Shown piece after piece: positions 36,796 to 48,230 of a stretch of DNA of 64,000 bases. Each line of letters opens with the position of its first letter. The stretch's first letter is position 1. The DNA is from Nemania diffusa (Eukaryota; Ascomycota; Sordariomycetes; Xylariales; Xylariaceae). The position numbers and the translations under genes are program-made. Location: the NCBI GenBank assembly GCA_038501195.1, contig JBBPUQ010000009.1, positions 1,736,001-1,800,000 of the forward strand, in the 5' to 3' direction. Under the pieces are notes generated by a model. The model searched no databases, was not told the DNA's origin, and saw only the letters and a list, made by a program, of their open reading frames with translations.

Positions 36796-38604
36796 ATGAC
36801 GTCCAGGGGCGACGCTACCCGCGGGCCATCTCCGAGATCACCTATGCGCCTCATATCGGTTGACAATGTCCTACAATACGCCTCGGAGATCCCCTCAGGC
36901 CAACCCCGTATACTCCCTGCGCGAGGGCCTCGAACCAAAGCCAGCTCCCGCCGCGTAAGCGGTGGAGGTTTACCGAATCTCGCATCGCGCGCCGGGCAGC
37001 AGAACATGCCTTCGAGAACCACGCGAATCAGCGAGAAACTAGTACTGCTCCCCGAGACCCCAGACGAGCTTGAAAGCGAGGAGGATGGGGACAAGATACA
37101 ACCAGAAGACGAAAGCAGACCTTTGAAAGACGAAGAACGCGATGTCCTGCGAAAAAGAGGTGGTCTCCGCGGCAAGAGCTACGCCGAACGTCTTCCCAAG
37201 TTCGAACGGGCTGAGAAGCTTTCGCGGCTGACGGCCTACTGCACGGCACAGTCGTACAAGATGAAATCCACTTCGGAGTTCCTGCGCAAGAAGCACGATG
37301 CCAAGACCAAGCTCTACGACGACTGTCTCTACACGGTCTACCACACCCCTCTGCTTCCCGGCGTCGACGGCTACCGCGTACGCAGCCGGCCCATACTCAA
37401 GAGCCCTGGCACGGGAAAGACCGTGCTCGACCTCGAAATAGAGCGAAGTGAACAACGAGACGAGCATATGGGGTACTACGACGAATATGGCTATGGTGGA
37501 CAAGGGGGGAGCCCCAGTAATGGCGATGGTGGCAATCGCCAATATCCAGGTGAAACAACGGGAGCCACCAACAACAACCACCAAGACACTGGACACGTGG
37601 GCCATGCCAGAAAGCTTGCTTCTGATGCGAAACAATTTGCCGAGATGTTCATCTTTTCTTATGGCGTCGTGGTGTTCTGGAATTTCACGGAGCAGCAGGA
37701 GAAGGCTATTCTGGCTGATATCACTTTTGCCGAGAGCGAGACCGGGGTCTCCCTCGTGACACGCCCTCTCGAGCAGGCGGACTTCGAGACTGAGGAGTTC
37801 CATTTTGAATACAACGATGACGTCAAACGGCCTCGCATTTTCAACGACATGATCACCCTGCTGCCGAGATCCGATCACATGGTTCGGCTCACCATCAGCC
37901 ATGCCATCGCTCAGAGCACCAAGCTGTGTTTCTTCGAGGAGCGAATGTCGGAGACTCTGACAGACGCCCAAGATGTGCCGAAACGGCTCGCTTTAACCGG
38001 CCAGCTAAATATGACGAGAACAGAGATCGTCAAGATCCTCGGGCGCCTGTTCAAGAGTCGCGTTGAGATCAATCTTTGTACGTAAAAGCCTTCTATTTCC
38101 GGAATGTTTGTCGTCGATCTAGCATCTTCTCCTAACGTACTCGCAGCGTCCAATATTCTCGATGTGCCTAACTTCTTCTGGGACTCTGAGCCCACGCTAC
38201 ACCCCCTGTATGTCGCCATTCGCGATTATCTTGAAATCGACCCGCGCACGAAGGTGCTCAACGAGCGATGCCGCGTCTTTCTGGACCTTGCCGAAATACT
38301 CTCCGACTCAGTTGCCGACTCGAAGATGAGTGCTATAACATGGATTGTCATCATCCTTATTGTGGTCAGCATCCTAGTCACGGTCACCGAGGTTATCTTG
38401 CGGTTTACGATATTATCTAAAGAAAGAGGTAACAACGGCGGAGGGGCCGTCTCTCCCGGTACAATGGATGGACTGCCGTCCATCTTGGCCAGGTCTAACT
38501 ATACGCTTGATGAATTAAGGTTATGGGGGGCTAGCTTGAGTGACCAGGAACGCAGAGCGATCTGCGGTGCTGATTTCATCGGTACTACTTATGCGGGAGT
38601 CTGA
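36796..38604 (+). CDS. DUF155 membrane protein (Rmd1/Rmd8-like)
   Basis: Exons 36796-38077 and 38147-38604 (579 aa); the intron has a GTACGT donor, CTAAC branch and CTCGCAG acceptor. The DUF155 domain runs from about LTAYCTAQSYKM through KQFAEMFIFSYGVVVFWNFT, the acidic EEFHFEYNDD stretch and SNILDVPNFFWDSEPTLHPLY to a YLEIDPRTKVLNERC block. A single membrane segment near the C-terminus (WIVIILIVVSILVTVTEVIL, about residues 492-512) is typical of the family, whose yeast members are Rmd1, Rmd8 and the mitochondrial Mrx10. Function is poorly known; Rmd proteins were linked to meiosis and nuclear division. An extra Gly/Asn/His-rich low-complexity loop (GGQGGSPSNGDGG...) splits the domain. The N-terminal 130 residues are Arg/Ser-rich. 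The frame upstream of 36796 has only non-ATG starts. Confidence 0.87.
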
Positions 38605-40657
38605 GCACGGCAATCGTAGCTCATGTAAGAGTTTATTCATTGGCGGCGTATCAAAAGGCTACGGTTTGGCGTTGGGATCTGAAGGATTTTATACCCGGCG
38701 CTAGGAACACGGCAGATCAGAAAATTGGCATATGCCTTGAGGCATCTCGTTAATCCTGCGTTCCTAGTCTGCGAAGTGTGCGAGGCTTGAGACAAAGCTC
38801 TGCAATCCATTCTTATCATTTTATTAATAGCACGTTGTCTCTACTATGGCCAGCTTAGAAACAAGGTTATGTATGTAGCTTAATCACTATAACCTTTGCT
38901 GCATTTGTCTTATGGCTATACAATTGTGAGTCTCCACGGCTAGAAACTATTGGTTGATATCGAGATCGGTATGGAGGCTGGGTGTAAGCTTACTATCGCC
39001 TAAACGTTCAACTACCTTAATTTTCATCGAATCTGAGGAGAACTGTGATAACCTTAAATTGACACTACCATTCTACTATCTAGAAAAGATGCTACCTAAG
39101 GCACTATAAGAGTATTTTGCTAATTTAAAGGCTCTAGCGCAGTTAAATTCAGCAGCACCTAGCCTACATCATGGATCCTATTATACTAGTTGAGTCGCTA
39201 ATAAATATGTGTTGGCATGTAGTGTGGTTATACTAATATTATCCGACAGTTGAACATCCGGTGCGCATTCGGTTTGTTCACAATATGTAAATACTTGACA
39301 TCTCGGCTACGCAGCCGCTGTATGTAATATGTCAGCAAAACTAGCTCTATCAACCATTATCTAAGATGTTTGTATTATAATTGGTAAATAATGCTAGATC
39401 AATAGGTATCCTCTTGACAATATGTGGCACGCCGTGTATAAATCAGTAGTCATGTCACAGACTTGTCTGACAAAAGCGCTGCTATATGCAACCTCCCGAC
39501 CCGTATACGGACGTATGGGTCTGGGATTTTCACTCGAGACATCAAAAAGTGATTAAAACATATGGCTAAAGCATTGCCTCACTCTCCGTATACTTTTGGC
39601 TCCCTCGTATCACTATCATGGTAACTCTAGGGGTGGTTCGTTCTGCGACTGCTCGCTCTGCGCATCCGTGTCTGCGTTGTACCCGGTGTCAACATCGACT
39701 GCATACATTGAACATGCACTACATGCCGGATCTAGATGTCGAATGCAGGCAAGCGAGCGGTAGATCCGTCTCGTCCCACGCCGCGGCAGTCGGCTTAAGC
39801 TATGTCGTGATGCTACCGCTGGACCGGATCACACGCCAGCATCTAATAGGGACACGACTGATCCCCCGGCTGAAACCCAGAAAATGTCAAACTTCTCATG
39901 GCGACGCAACGGCCCGCTGACGACAGATGTAACACCCGGCTGCTACTGCAGGTAGCCTAGCCATGCCTCGGGGATCTGTGACAGTTGCGGTGCTACTGCT
40001 GCGCCGCTACGGCTATGGCGGGTCAGCGCTTCCACGCAGGACGGCTGCCACGGGTCCAGAGTGGAAGGTTGGCGGGAAGACAAGTGTTACTATGCTTGCC
40101 TCGAGAGAAATTAAGCTAGCTTTGGAAGTGACGTATGATGCAAGTGTACTGATGGCGAGCGGGATTCATCCTGGCCCCTGAGTCGTCAATGCTGAAAGGT
40201 TCTTTATAACTACGAAGTGCCAATAACCATAGATCGAGCAGGTAGTGCAAAACTTTTGGAATTGGAACTTCTACGTATGCGTTGTTACTTTTGTTCAGCT
40301 TGTGGAAATAAGTTGATTTGTATATGACGTACGCATACTGCCTCTACACAGCTGTGCATTGGATAATGAAGAATCACGTGATGAGTGTAGTTGGATACAG
40401 TGCCAAAATAGCCAATTTGTTGAATCCACACTGCCCGAACACCCTGCTTCACATCTTGCACTATGCCAACTTCAGAGCGACAAGGTCAACGAGGGTGAGG
40501 CTGCCTAGTTGGGCAGCCTAAACATTCAACATTCATCATTAATCATTCATCAACTGCTACAATTTAAACACTATCTCTCGTGCTTGAATTTTCATTATCC
40601 TGCGCTCACACTGATAAGCGTAAACCCCCGCCTAATGACACAAGTACTATCGTTAGA
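38605..40657. other. 2-kb intergenic region, no gene seen
   Basis: 3' flank of the DUF155 gene, then AT-rich non-coding DNA to about 39600, then a GC-richer patch (39640-40060) with chance frames lacking motifs. The last 150 bases form the likely leader of the XLF-like gene. Confidence 0.45.
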
Positions 40658-42343
40658 ATGATGGAGTCGCTCTGCAAATGGTATCCTCTACCTGACTTCC
40701 CGGGGCTACCACCTCTACTCGTGTCTGCAGGCTTTGAGCAGTCGTCATACACGCTCCATATCACCGACCTTTCCAATATATGGGTCGAGAAGTTAGACCG
40801 AAGGGGGATCCTCTTGCGAAGCCTCCAGGAAAACACAAGTATCGACCTAGTTGATGCCGACCCGGAGCAGTGGACTGTGTTCTTGTCTAAGCTCAAGGCC
40901 GCCCTTGATCCAACATCGTCGGATCATCACCTCACGGGCCTCAGTATAGCCGCTGACCCCCAATCCAACAACAAGGATAGTATAACACTGTGCATCACTT
41001 GTGAACTTCCGAAGCCTCTACATCCTCTCAAATGGCCCGTGCGCTTGCTCAAGTGCCAACCTGCCTCACTCGCTTCCGAACTCGTGCTACCCCTCATACG
41101 AGGACACTACATGCAACGTCGTGAGGCCGAAGACCTCATGAAGCAACTCAATGAGAAGGATGCTCTCATCACGAAACTGCTCGATAAACTAAACACGATG
41201 CATACTCCGTTGGAACTCATCTTCAACTCGCTTTCAGCAAAGCATGCGACTTCTAGAGCGGCTGCCGAGGATAAGATCAAGGGCCTTGCGGCCTTCGACG
41301 AGGACAATTGGAGGTCGCAACGTAACATAGAAAACCCGCAAAGTGCCCCAGCTTTGTTACGTAGTGTATTTGGCGATCCGAGATTCAATTGTGCAACTCA
41401 TACGGATATGGGTGTGTCTGATACGTTGAATGACTGGTGGGCCAAACTCGGCCCTAGCTTCCGTGCTACCTCCAAATTTGAGAGCAGTTCTTCCCTCCAG
41501 GAACCGAGGGAGGAAGCCTCCACTAAGAAGGGTTCTCCTAAAGACATAGATAACGCAGATTTCCAAGTACAAGTCACACCAACGCGTACCTCGCTACGAC
41601 CGCCTAGTAGCAGTAAATCAACAGAGGGCGAGGCAACCCATGAGACGGCCGAGAGTGAAGGTTCTAGTGGTCCTGTTAGCCATCCAACGCGATCACCGAA
41701 CAAGCCCCGCTCAAAGATCGGCACACTTGGGAGCACAAAATTACTCCCTCAGCATCACTCCGCTAGCCAATCGTCTCGAACACTACAAACCGATGAAGAT
41801 AATACCGCATCCGAGTCTGAAGATGCGGAGCTGCCTACATCACCTAAACACGCTAGGCAGTCTAACACTCGCCTGGGGACAATCGGAAAACCTAGACAAC
41901 CACCCCAGCCGAAGAATCCTGTCACCACAAAAAAGCCATCTGCAGATGTGAATGAAGATACAGCATCTGGATCAGATTCTGACAGTGACAACTCACCCAG
42001 GCTTCCGTCGTCTCCAAAGAGAGCCCCGGCAACACCACGAAAAGCAACACTTGGCCGGATAGGGGGGAAGCCTAATAATAACATCAGTCCTCAGAATCAG
42101 AGAAAATCTACATCTGGTACTGCCAGTGATGACTCGGTATCACCAAAGAAGACGGAGATTAGGAAAATAGGGGCTTTAGGGAGGAAATCTCACACAGAAA
42201 CTAAAAGAGTGCACTCGGACACCCCAATAGAACCAGAGGAATCTGAGACCGACGAACAGAAAGCCGAGCGCAAACGTGCTGAGCTAGCTAAGGAGCTGAA
42301 TCGGCAGACTGTAGTCCCAGCAAGGAAAAAGAGAAAGTTTTGA
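40658..42343 (+). CDS. XLF/Nej1-like non-homologous end-joining factor
   Basis: Single exon, 561 aa from ATG 40658 (a second Met follows at 40661). The head domain starts CKWYPLPDFPGLPPLLVSAG and continues FEQSSYTLHITDLSNIWVE and the SIDLVDADPEQ segment, the pattern of fungal XLF (XRCC4-like factor; Nej1 in yeast). A coiled coil follows (RREAEDLMKQLNEKDALITK..., about 165-215) that would form the homodimer stalk. The remaining 300 residues are Ser/Pro/Lys-rich and repetitive (several LGTIGK/LGRIGG/IGALGR-type strings and SPK motifs). The extreme C-terminus ARKKRKF resembles the basic-aromatic Ku-binding motif of XLF proteins. It acts in the nucleus with Ku, DNA ligase IV and its XRCC4-type partner to join double-strand breaks. 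Confidence 0.83.
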   Translation: MMESLCKWYPLPDFPGLPPLLVSAGFEQSSYTLHITDLSNIWVEKLDRRGILLRSLQENTSIDLVDADPEQWTVFLSKLKAALDPTSSDHHLTGLSIAADPQSNNKDSITLCITCELPKPLHPLKWPVRLLKCQPASLASELVLPLIRGHYMQRREAEDLMKQLNEKDALITKLLDKLNTMHTPLELIFNSLSAKHATSRAAAEDKIKGLAAFDEDNWRSQRNIENPQSAPALLRSVFGDPRFNCATHTDMGVSDTLNDWWAKLGPSFRATSKFESSSSLQEPREEASTKKGSPKDIDNADFQVQVTPTRTSLRPPSSSKSTEGEATHETAESEGSSGPVSHPTRSPNKPRSKIGTLGSTKLLPQHHSASQSSRTLQTDEDNTASESEDAELPTSPKHARQSNTRLGTIGKPRQPPQPKNPVTTKKPSADVNEDTASGSDSDSDNSPRLPSSPKRAPATPRKATLGRIGGKPNNNISPQNQRKSTSGTASDDSVSPKKTEIRKIGALGRKSHTETKRVHSDTPIEPEESETDEQKAERKRAELAKELNRQTVVPARKKRKF

Positions 42344-45146
42344 GCCGAACCTAGCGCGTATTTGCTGGTTGTCACTCACGCCACGGCGTCAGTCATTTCG
42401 CGAGGACGTATCATCTCGCTCAACGGTTACTCGCACTATACCATGCCCTTTTAATGCTTCAAATTTCCGCCATTTGACCGTAACTTTGACCACTTGATCC
42501 GCTAGGATGCTCGCTCTAGTCTGATGTGTGCATGAATTCTAATCGTAGAATACTGCAACTCCTCGGAGGTAGGCAATACCTTGAGGAAGTGTGGGACTCT
42601 CTCTTAGAAGCCTCATGTTCCACTGTTCCTTTGCTGGGCTTCTTACCATATAGCACCTAGCAAGGAAGAGTATAGAAATATAATACCCCTAATACGTAAA
42701 TGATACATACCTATGGAGCGCAGCATTCCTTGCGTAGCAGAAATCTTATAAGTGGACTTCAGCCACCCGTGCTGTCACTCTATCCTTTTTCTTGGGACTC
42801 CTAATTGGTTATAAATGTGCCCAAGTCCTAGAAGTAAACATACTTCGGCATTGGAAGCATGGGAACGCGTACCTGCGATCTCTCCGCGTGATATTTATTA
42901 CAGTGTATTCAATCCCACATTTTATCACTACGGTTGCAGCTCCTGAGACGCGCTGAAAGTCAATGTCTCTTGGTAGCATCCTATTGCTGACTTCTGCACT
43001 GTGAAAGTAAAAACACGTCGTGCGAAGCAGATCAAGTTGCTGGCGTAAGTGATCCTATCTGGTATAGTTCCCGCTCTAGCCATGACACAAGGAGCACAAG
43101 GGAAGCCATATAAGCAGGTTTAACGATGCCCCTTTTATTGCCGTACATTAGACCTCAAATTGGCTCCGGAATTGGTGTGTCTTCGTAAGAGCACATGTTC
43201 GGTGTAGTGGCCGGCGTTTACAAGACAGGTGACAAGATCGACACGGAGATATGTAAACCTTTGATACTATAGCCATGTTGAGAAAATTTGTCAACAACGG
43301 TGTCGTAAATAAGCAACAGCACAGGGGACGCGGGAACAATCATCCTCGAGTTTGGGCATGGCGACTGACTTGGTAAAGTTGCGTGAGCAAGTAAATAAGT
43401 AAGAATAAAACAAGTGTGCGGCAAGGCTATCATTGCAAGGAGCAAGTAGTGCTACGTCCTACATAGTATACCACCTATATTAGCACGTAGGACCAAGAGT
43501 AAACCTCACCTATCGAGCCCGTTCTTAGTTTCAAACTAATCCGTGATATGTATTTATCTAAGAGGCGTGCCGCCGACCCCTGGGGTATGTCACTTAGTCC
43601 ACATTCCAGCAGACGGTAAGATCCGGGAGAGTAAGTTAATTGGAGAACGCTTCAATAGTAGGTAAGTGAAATTGTAGGGCATACGCGACAATGATTATTT
43701 AGAAGATTGCTAAACTTGAACAATGATTACGCCGTGAATCCGGTGAGCAATCAGCACTCTTATCTCCTAAACTCCTAATCAGGGGTATTAGCACGACGGA
43801 TTGGGCGTTGAAAGCCGGTTGAAGGGCTATTTCAGTAGTCTGCAGACTACCTATTTAGATTAAACTCGCCCCCTCGGATGTAACCTTTTCAGGTCAAATG
43901 ATATTGCAGATCTGGGTACAAACAAGATGTTGTGATATTAGGACTCTGGCTTGGCAAACTATGATGAGAGCATAGTTTTGAGAGCATAGTTTCCATCCCA
44001 AAACAAATAATGATAGAGGCGTGGATATTATCGTACTTTTTGAAGATGAAATATATTTATCTGCTCAAAATTGTTATATTATTACATACATACTTAATGT
44101 GAACAGTCAACATGTTCGCTGACTCGGTGAAGCATTGCATGCGGCTGCCCACATATTTGTTCTGACCGAGAGTGGATACTTATTGATGTTGTGGTAGAGT
44201 AAAAGTAGTTAATTGACTTGAAAACCTACGCAGTAGATCGCCGTTGTAATCTCTAGCGAGTCTAGTTTTTAGACGGAATGCCGCCTCTCCGGCGGCTCTC
44301 TCTCTTCCCGGCTGATCTTAGCACGATATATCTTGATACTGATTGGGTCAACAAATTCTGGGGCTGAGGTGGCTGAGCTAGGGATTTGAGCGATTGATAA
44401 TTAGCTCAGTATGATTGGACGTGCTTGTAGATAGACTGGGTCTGAGAATGACCAGGCAGCAAGATGCATCTAGCTACCTAAATTGTCTTGTCCTCCTTCT
44501 TACTCGTAGTATTATTGTTGTCTATTTCGTCATCACTATTGTCTACAATGAGATCCTCATCAGCCTTCTTGGGTCATGTGGGCTTGAGTCGCCTTTGTTG
44601 ACAGGTATGACCCTATGAGTCGCTGAATGTGACATGCAATACATGAGTATAGCTTTCTAGGTGACTTTCAATTGACTATCAATATCCTATCCCTTTAATC
44701 ACTCAGAAAACACTCTGCTAAATAGAAGGTCTGAAAATAGGTACTTTAAAACTCTTTAATTCTATATGCCGTTTTTACTTTTTGTAATACTTAGTGTGAT
44801 TGTACGACCGAAATCATCTATCATGGTTAGCGATATAATCAAGTTGGCAATGATGGTATCAACATGCGCTAGCCACCGGCTTTCACACTTCCCGAGACTT
44901 CAATCTTACTGGACCAATCGCCTAGAATAGGTCTAGCTCAACCAGTTCTATGATGCCGCCTTTGTTTATGTCACTTTATCATGGAATTGTTGCTTGTGGG
45001 TATTGGAATGAATACATAGGATTGATATAATCATCTGGGGCGTTGAGTTGCTACTTAACGATCAACATAGCCACTTATTGTTTGGTTCTTCAAAGGTCCC
45101 AACTTCATCTATGTCAAGCTATCCACTACCATAATATCATACAATC
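42344..45146. other. 2.8-kb AT-rich intergenic region
   Basis: No intact gene. Small structures noted: a perfect 16-bp palindrome GTAGTCTGCAGACTAC near 43835-43850, a tandem GAGAGCATAGTTT duplication at about 43966-43992, and an open acidic tail on the minus strand at 44478-44570 (listed separately). From about 43500 onward the sequence becomes AT-richer, the start of the gene-poor right arm. Confidence 0.45.
44478..44570 (-). pseudogene. Possible relic of an acidic Lys/Asn-rich protein tail
   Basis: A 30-codon minus-strand frame (KKADEDLIVDNSDDEIDNNN then TTSKKEDKTI) ends in TAG. It is bounded upstream by TGA, with no ATG. Its hydrophilic acidic composition looks like a protein C-terminus, but it is very short and may be chance. 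Confidence 0.2.
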
Positions 45147-46379
45147 ATGCGTTTTTCGAAAGCAACCGCTCTTGCTGTTGTAGCCAGCACAGCCCAGGCT
45201 CAGCGTCCTAACAACACCTCGATTTGTGACTACTACACAACAGCTCTACTCAAAAACAATACCGCTGATAACCAGGCCACGCTCCTAACGCTTGTTGTCA
45301 ACACTGTTGTGATCGGGAACTGTAAGAATATAACATTGAAGCTACCGCCATCATCTTTGGTAACTAATTGTTCTTCTAGATACTCAACCCAATGTCGGCG
45401 TTACGGTAGCTGGAATTCTAGCAGCCGGCCAATACAACGGAACTGACGTCAACCTCCTCCCCTACTTTACCGGCGATCTTGCTTCCAGCAATCGTGGTGG
45501 TGACCATGGAGTGTCCGTTAACTTCCTTGACGATGGCGGCGCCGAGCCACTGAAGAATAACAAGCCCGCCAACACTAACAGCTCGTCACAATAGTAAGAA
45601 GAGTCACCTTATCATCGCGCATTTCAGAGACCTTACTAACTATAACCCGTCTAGTTTCCTTCTCACCCATCTATACCAATTCTTCGGTTCATTGTTAGGT
45701 TGCTCCCAACAAGGTATGCCAGGATTCGATGCATACACTGGCCATGCTTCGATGTACGAAGTGCACAAGTTCATGGCTTTGGACCCGTATGAAGTTGGAT
45801 ACTTCATCACTCAAGTTGGCTTAGCTGCTTCTGTAAGTCGTATACTCTACTTCCTCTCACCTACCCTTGGCAATACGGCTTTCCTGTTGGCATCTTCATC
45901 ATGTCTCTCGGCACACTAGTGTATGAATCAGCTACTGACTCTAAGCCTTCCAGTCTTTCGGAGTCGCAGACTCCGATGTTCAAGCTGTCGGCGCAGCCCT
46001 CACCTCTCTCTTCGACTACCGGTGCGCACCACCGACTACCGTAATCCAGGCTCAGGGCGCACAGCTGCAATCGATCTGCACTGAGAATGACTGCCCGCTA
46101 GCAGCAGACTCTGTTTGTAACAGTTACGCCCCCGTTGTCGAGCCATCCTCAGTCTCCTCGAGCGCGTCAGCGTCTGCTACTTCGTCAGCCTCATATTCTG
46201 TGAGCTCTCCCACGGCTACGTCAGGGTCGACCGGCTCGGGGAACGCGACCGCGACTGTTTCCGGCCAGACAGGCTCCTCCGGCGTGCCCTCTTCCACTGG
46301 CATCCCTACAGCCGGTGCTGCCACCAATGGCTATGGATTAGCTGCGGTGGCTGGCGGTATTTTTGCCTTCTTGTTATAA
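45147..46379 (+). CDS. Secreted GPI-anchored protein with globin-like core
   Basis: Four exons: 45147-45321, 45380-45593, 45655-45832 and 45954-46379; 330 aa with all phases matching. A signal peptide (MRFSKATALAVVASTAQAQR) precedes DYYTTALLKNNTADNQATLL, a Gly/Asp-rich middle, and YFLLTHLYQFFGSLLGC. Then come AYTGHASMYEVHKFMALDPY and VGYFITQVGLAASSFGV with DVQAVGAALTSLF. The spacing (aromatic-rich helix, A-Y-x-G, then H167, a helix with F/Q and a final helix) recalls truncated haemoglobins, with H167 as candidate proximal ligand; this is inference. Cysteines cluster before a Ser/Thr/Ala-rich stalk, and the end (GYGLAAVAGGIFAFLL) is a GPI-attachment signal. So the protein should sit on the plasma membrane or in the cell wall. 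Four small introns of 58-121 nt are clean GT-AG. Family function unknown. Confidence 0.82.
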
Positions 46380-46889
46380 GTAGCACCAAATCTTTGAAAA
46401 CTTATATGTATGGTATTCGCGAATTACAGCTCACAGTTTTCGTTTAATCATCTGGCTGGAATAATACTCGGGGGTCTTGATATCTTTGTGGTAGTAAAAG
46501 CGCATAAAAACTTGCAGCAGAGGATTTAATCATATATATTTATATGTACACTTATTTTTTTAAGCAAACACGTCTTTGATGGCATCTCATCTTCTGCTCA
46601 TATGTTGTCATTTGCGAAAGTGTTGTTAAGATCTGCTTTTGAGGTAATAACTCTACAAATGTTCCACATTATACTAGTATTTTTTATACGTATAGATAAA
46701 TCGTGGAGTAAATGCCGAAAATAGGTAGCGCAGCGAATCACAGAGTGTGGGGGAGGAGTCTGTTTTTGCCATTTGGACTCAAGACCCCATTTTATAGGCT
46801 TTTAGACTCAGTAAGACGCGTTGCATAAGCTAACATGAACGAACTTGTATAACGTTTAATACTCGTAAATAAACACTAGATAGGCTAGG
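46380..46889. other. AT-rich 3' flank
   Basis: Downstream flank of the GPI-anchored gene; T- and A-rich, no frame of interest. Confidence 0.45.
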
Positions 46890-47400
46890 TAATGAAATCA
46901 ATTAAATATGCGATACCTTTGTTGAGTTTCATCATAAGTGGAATCGGCAGGGCAGCAATGATGAAATCCGCCAATACATTGAGAATGCCGACTACAAGGA
47001 AAATAATTCCATAGTGTAGCTGAAACGCCTATAACCTAGAGAGATTGGCCGCCGGGGAAGTCTGTAGGTATTTGTGATGTAAATGACATGGCGCCTGCCT
47101 CCATGCGGCGTCAATAAAGCAGAAGACGCCGCAAAAGCCACAAAGAAGACCAGTTATAATATTATGAGACACCAACATTCGCTGCGCTAGGTCATTTATG
47201 TAAAGTGGAAATCTGCCGTTTATGCGCCAGCGACGAAGAGCGTCGACAAGAAGCCAGTGATGCTTGAATCGCTTTCGTGGTCAATTCAGTACTGTAGTTG
47301 CTCCGCCAAGAATGGCGACCCCTTGCCATAATATTGATTTGTGACCACTGACGGGTTCGGATGCGACGCGGAACGCGCAAATCACACCGCACTTTAGAGG
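46890..47400 (-). pseudogene. Decayed rhodopsin-domain (PTH11/SAT4-like) membrane protein fragment
   Basis: Read on the minus strand, pieces of a fungal seven-helix rhodopsin-domain protein can be followed through frame changes and stops. The clearest is VGILNVLADFIIAALPIPL at about 46925-46990, which matches the conserved N..aD..i..LPiP helix of this family. Other hydrophobic pieces lie at about 47080-47160 (LVFFVAFAASSALLTP). No open frame covers the domain, so it is a relic. It lies 0.8 kb from the intact receptor gene at 48231-49901, and may be a diverged duplicate of it. Confidence 0.45.
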
Positions 47401-47608
47401 TCTGGCGAGGGTCACAATAGTGCTTCTAGAGATTTCTGGGTTTAATTCGCCAGGAACAGCTGGTCCCTAAGGAGGGTGCAGATAGAAGCCTCCTAAAAAA
47501 GTAGTCTAGCTTTACGTATAGCTTGTGGCACAACATTGTGGCTTGACACCCGCCCTGTCACAATGTCTCTATATGTACAGAGAAGTGATGAAATTGAGTT
47601 GGTAGTGC

Positions 47609-47973
47609 ATGACTCCGACTGCCTTTAAGGAGAAGTTCCAGGAAGATCTTGACAGCCTCAAGGGTGGATGTGCTGCTGGTTGGAACATGGCACCGTACGA
47701 TGCAGCTAATATCTACTGGGTCATGGAAGCGGCAGGAAGCCTAGAAACTTCGGAACATGCTAAGTGATATAGATTGGAACAATAAGGTGGCCGCGATCGA
47801 GAAGGACTAGACCAGCCAGAAAAAGGGCGATGTTCAGGTAGGTACTCAGACTACCTTCATTGAAGAATGCAAGATTGCCAATACAATCAAGGAGTAGCCC
47901 TCTGAGTCTTAAGGTAATTTGGCCGCGAACGAGACCGAAGTGAAGAGGATGAGACAAGGAGATATAGTTACGT
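47609..47973 (+). pseudogene. Decayed gene with TAG/TAG/TAA stops
   Basis: An ATG frame (MTPTAFKEKFQEDLDSLKGG, then CAAGWNMAPYDAANIYWVME) is open for 52 codons to TGA at 47765-47767. From 47766 the neighbouring frame continues protein-like: DWNNKVAAIEKD, TAG, TSQKKGDVQVGTQTTFIEEC, TAG, a few residues, TAA, GNLAANETEVKRMRQGD. So one frameshift and three stops, each stop reachable from CAG or CAA by a single C-to-T change, which suggests RIP-like damage. Family not recognised. Confidence 0.45.
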
Positions 47974-48230
47974 GATAGAGCTTAGCCTCTTTTTCGCCTG
48001 CCAAAATAACTCTTTGGGAAATATTGTTAATATTGCGCTACGGAAGTGGCACGCTTCGATCTTGATTTATTTTGTATGTAAAACCTAATAGCGGAATTCG
48101 GGCGTTTGAAGAAACAACAGTCAAGGTCAAGTCTAGTACTATTAAGTCTTATTAAGTGTAACTTGTAGGTATAAGATCATCGAATTACTCAACGTGCAGG
48201 AAAAAGGAACCCATTCTTACAACACGCCGA

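Noticed and set aside
37039..37971. 310-codon minus-strand ORF
   Set aside because: It lies fully antisense to the DUF155 exon, has no family features, and its openness follows from the codon bias of the plus-strand gene.
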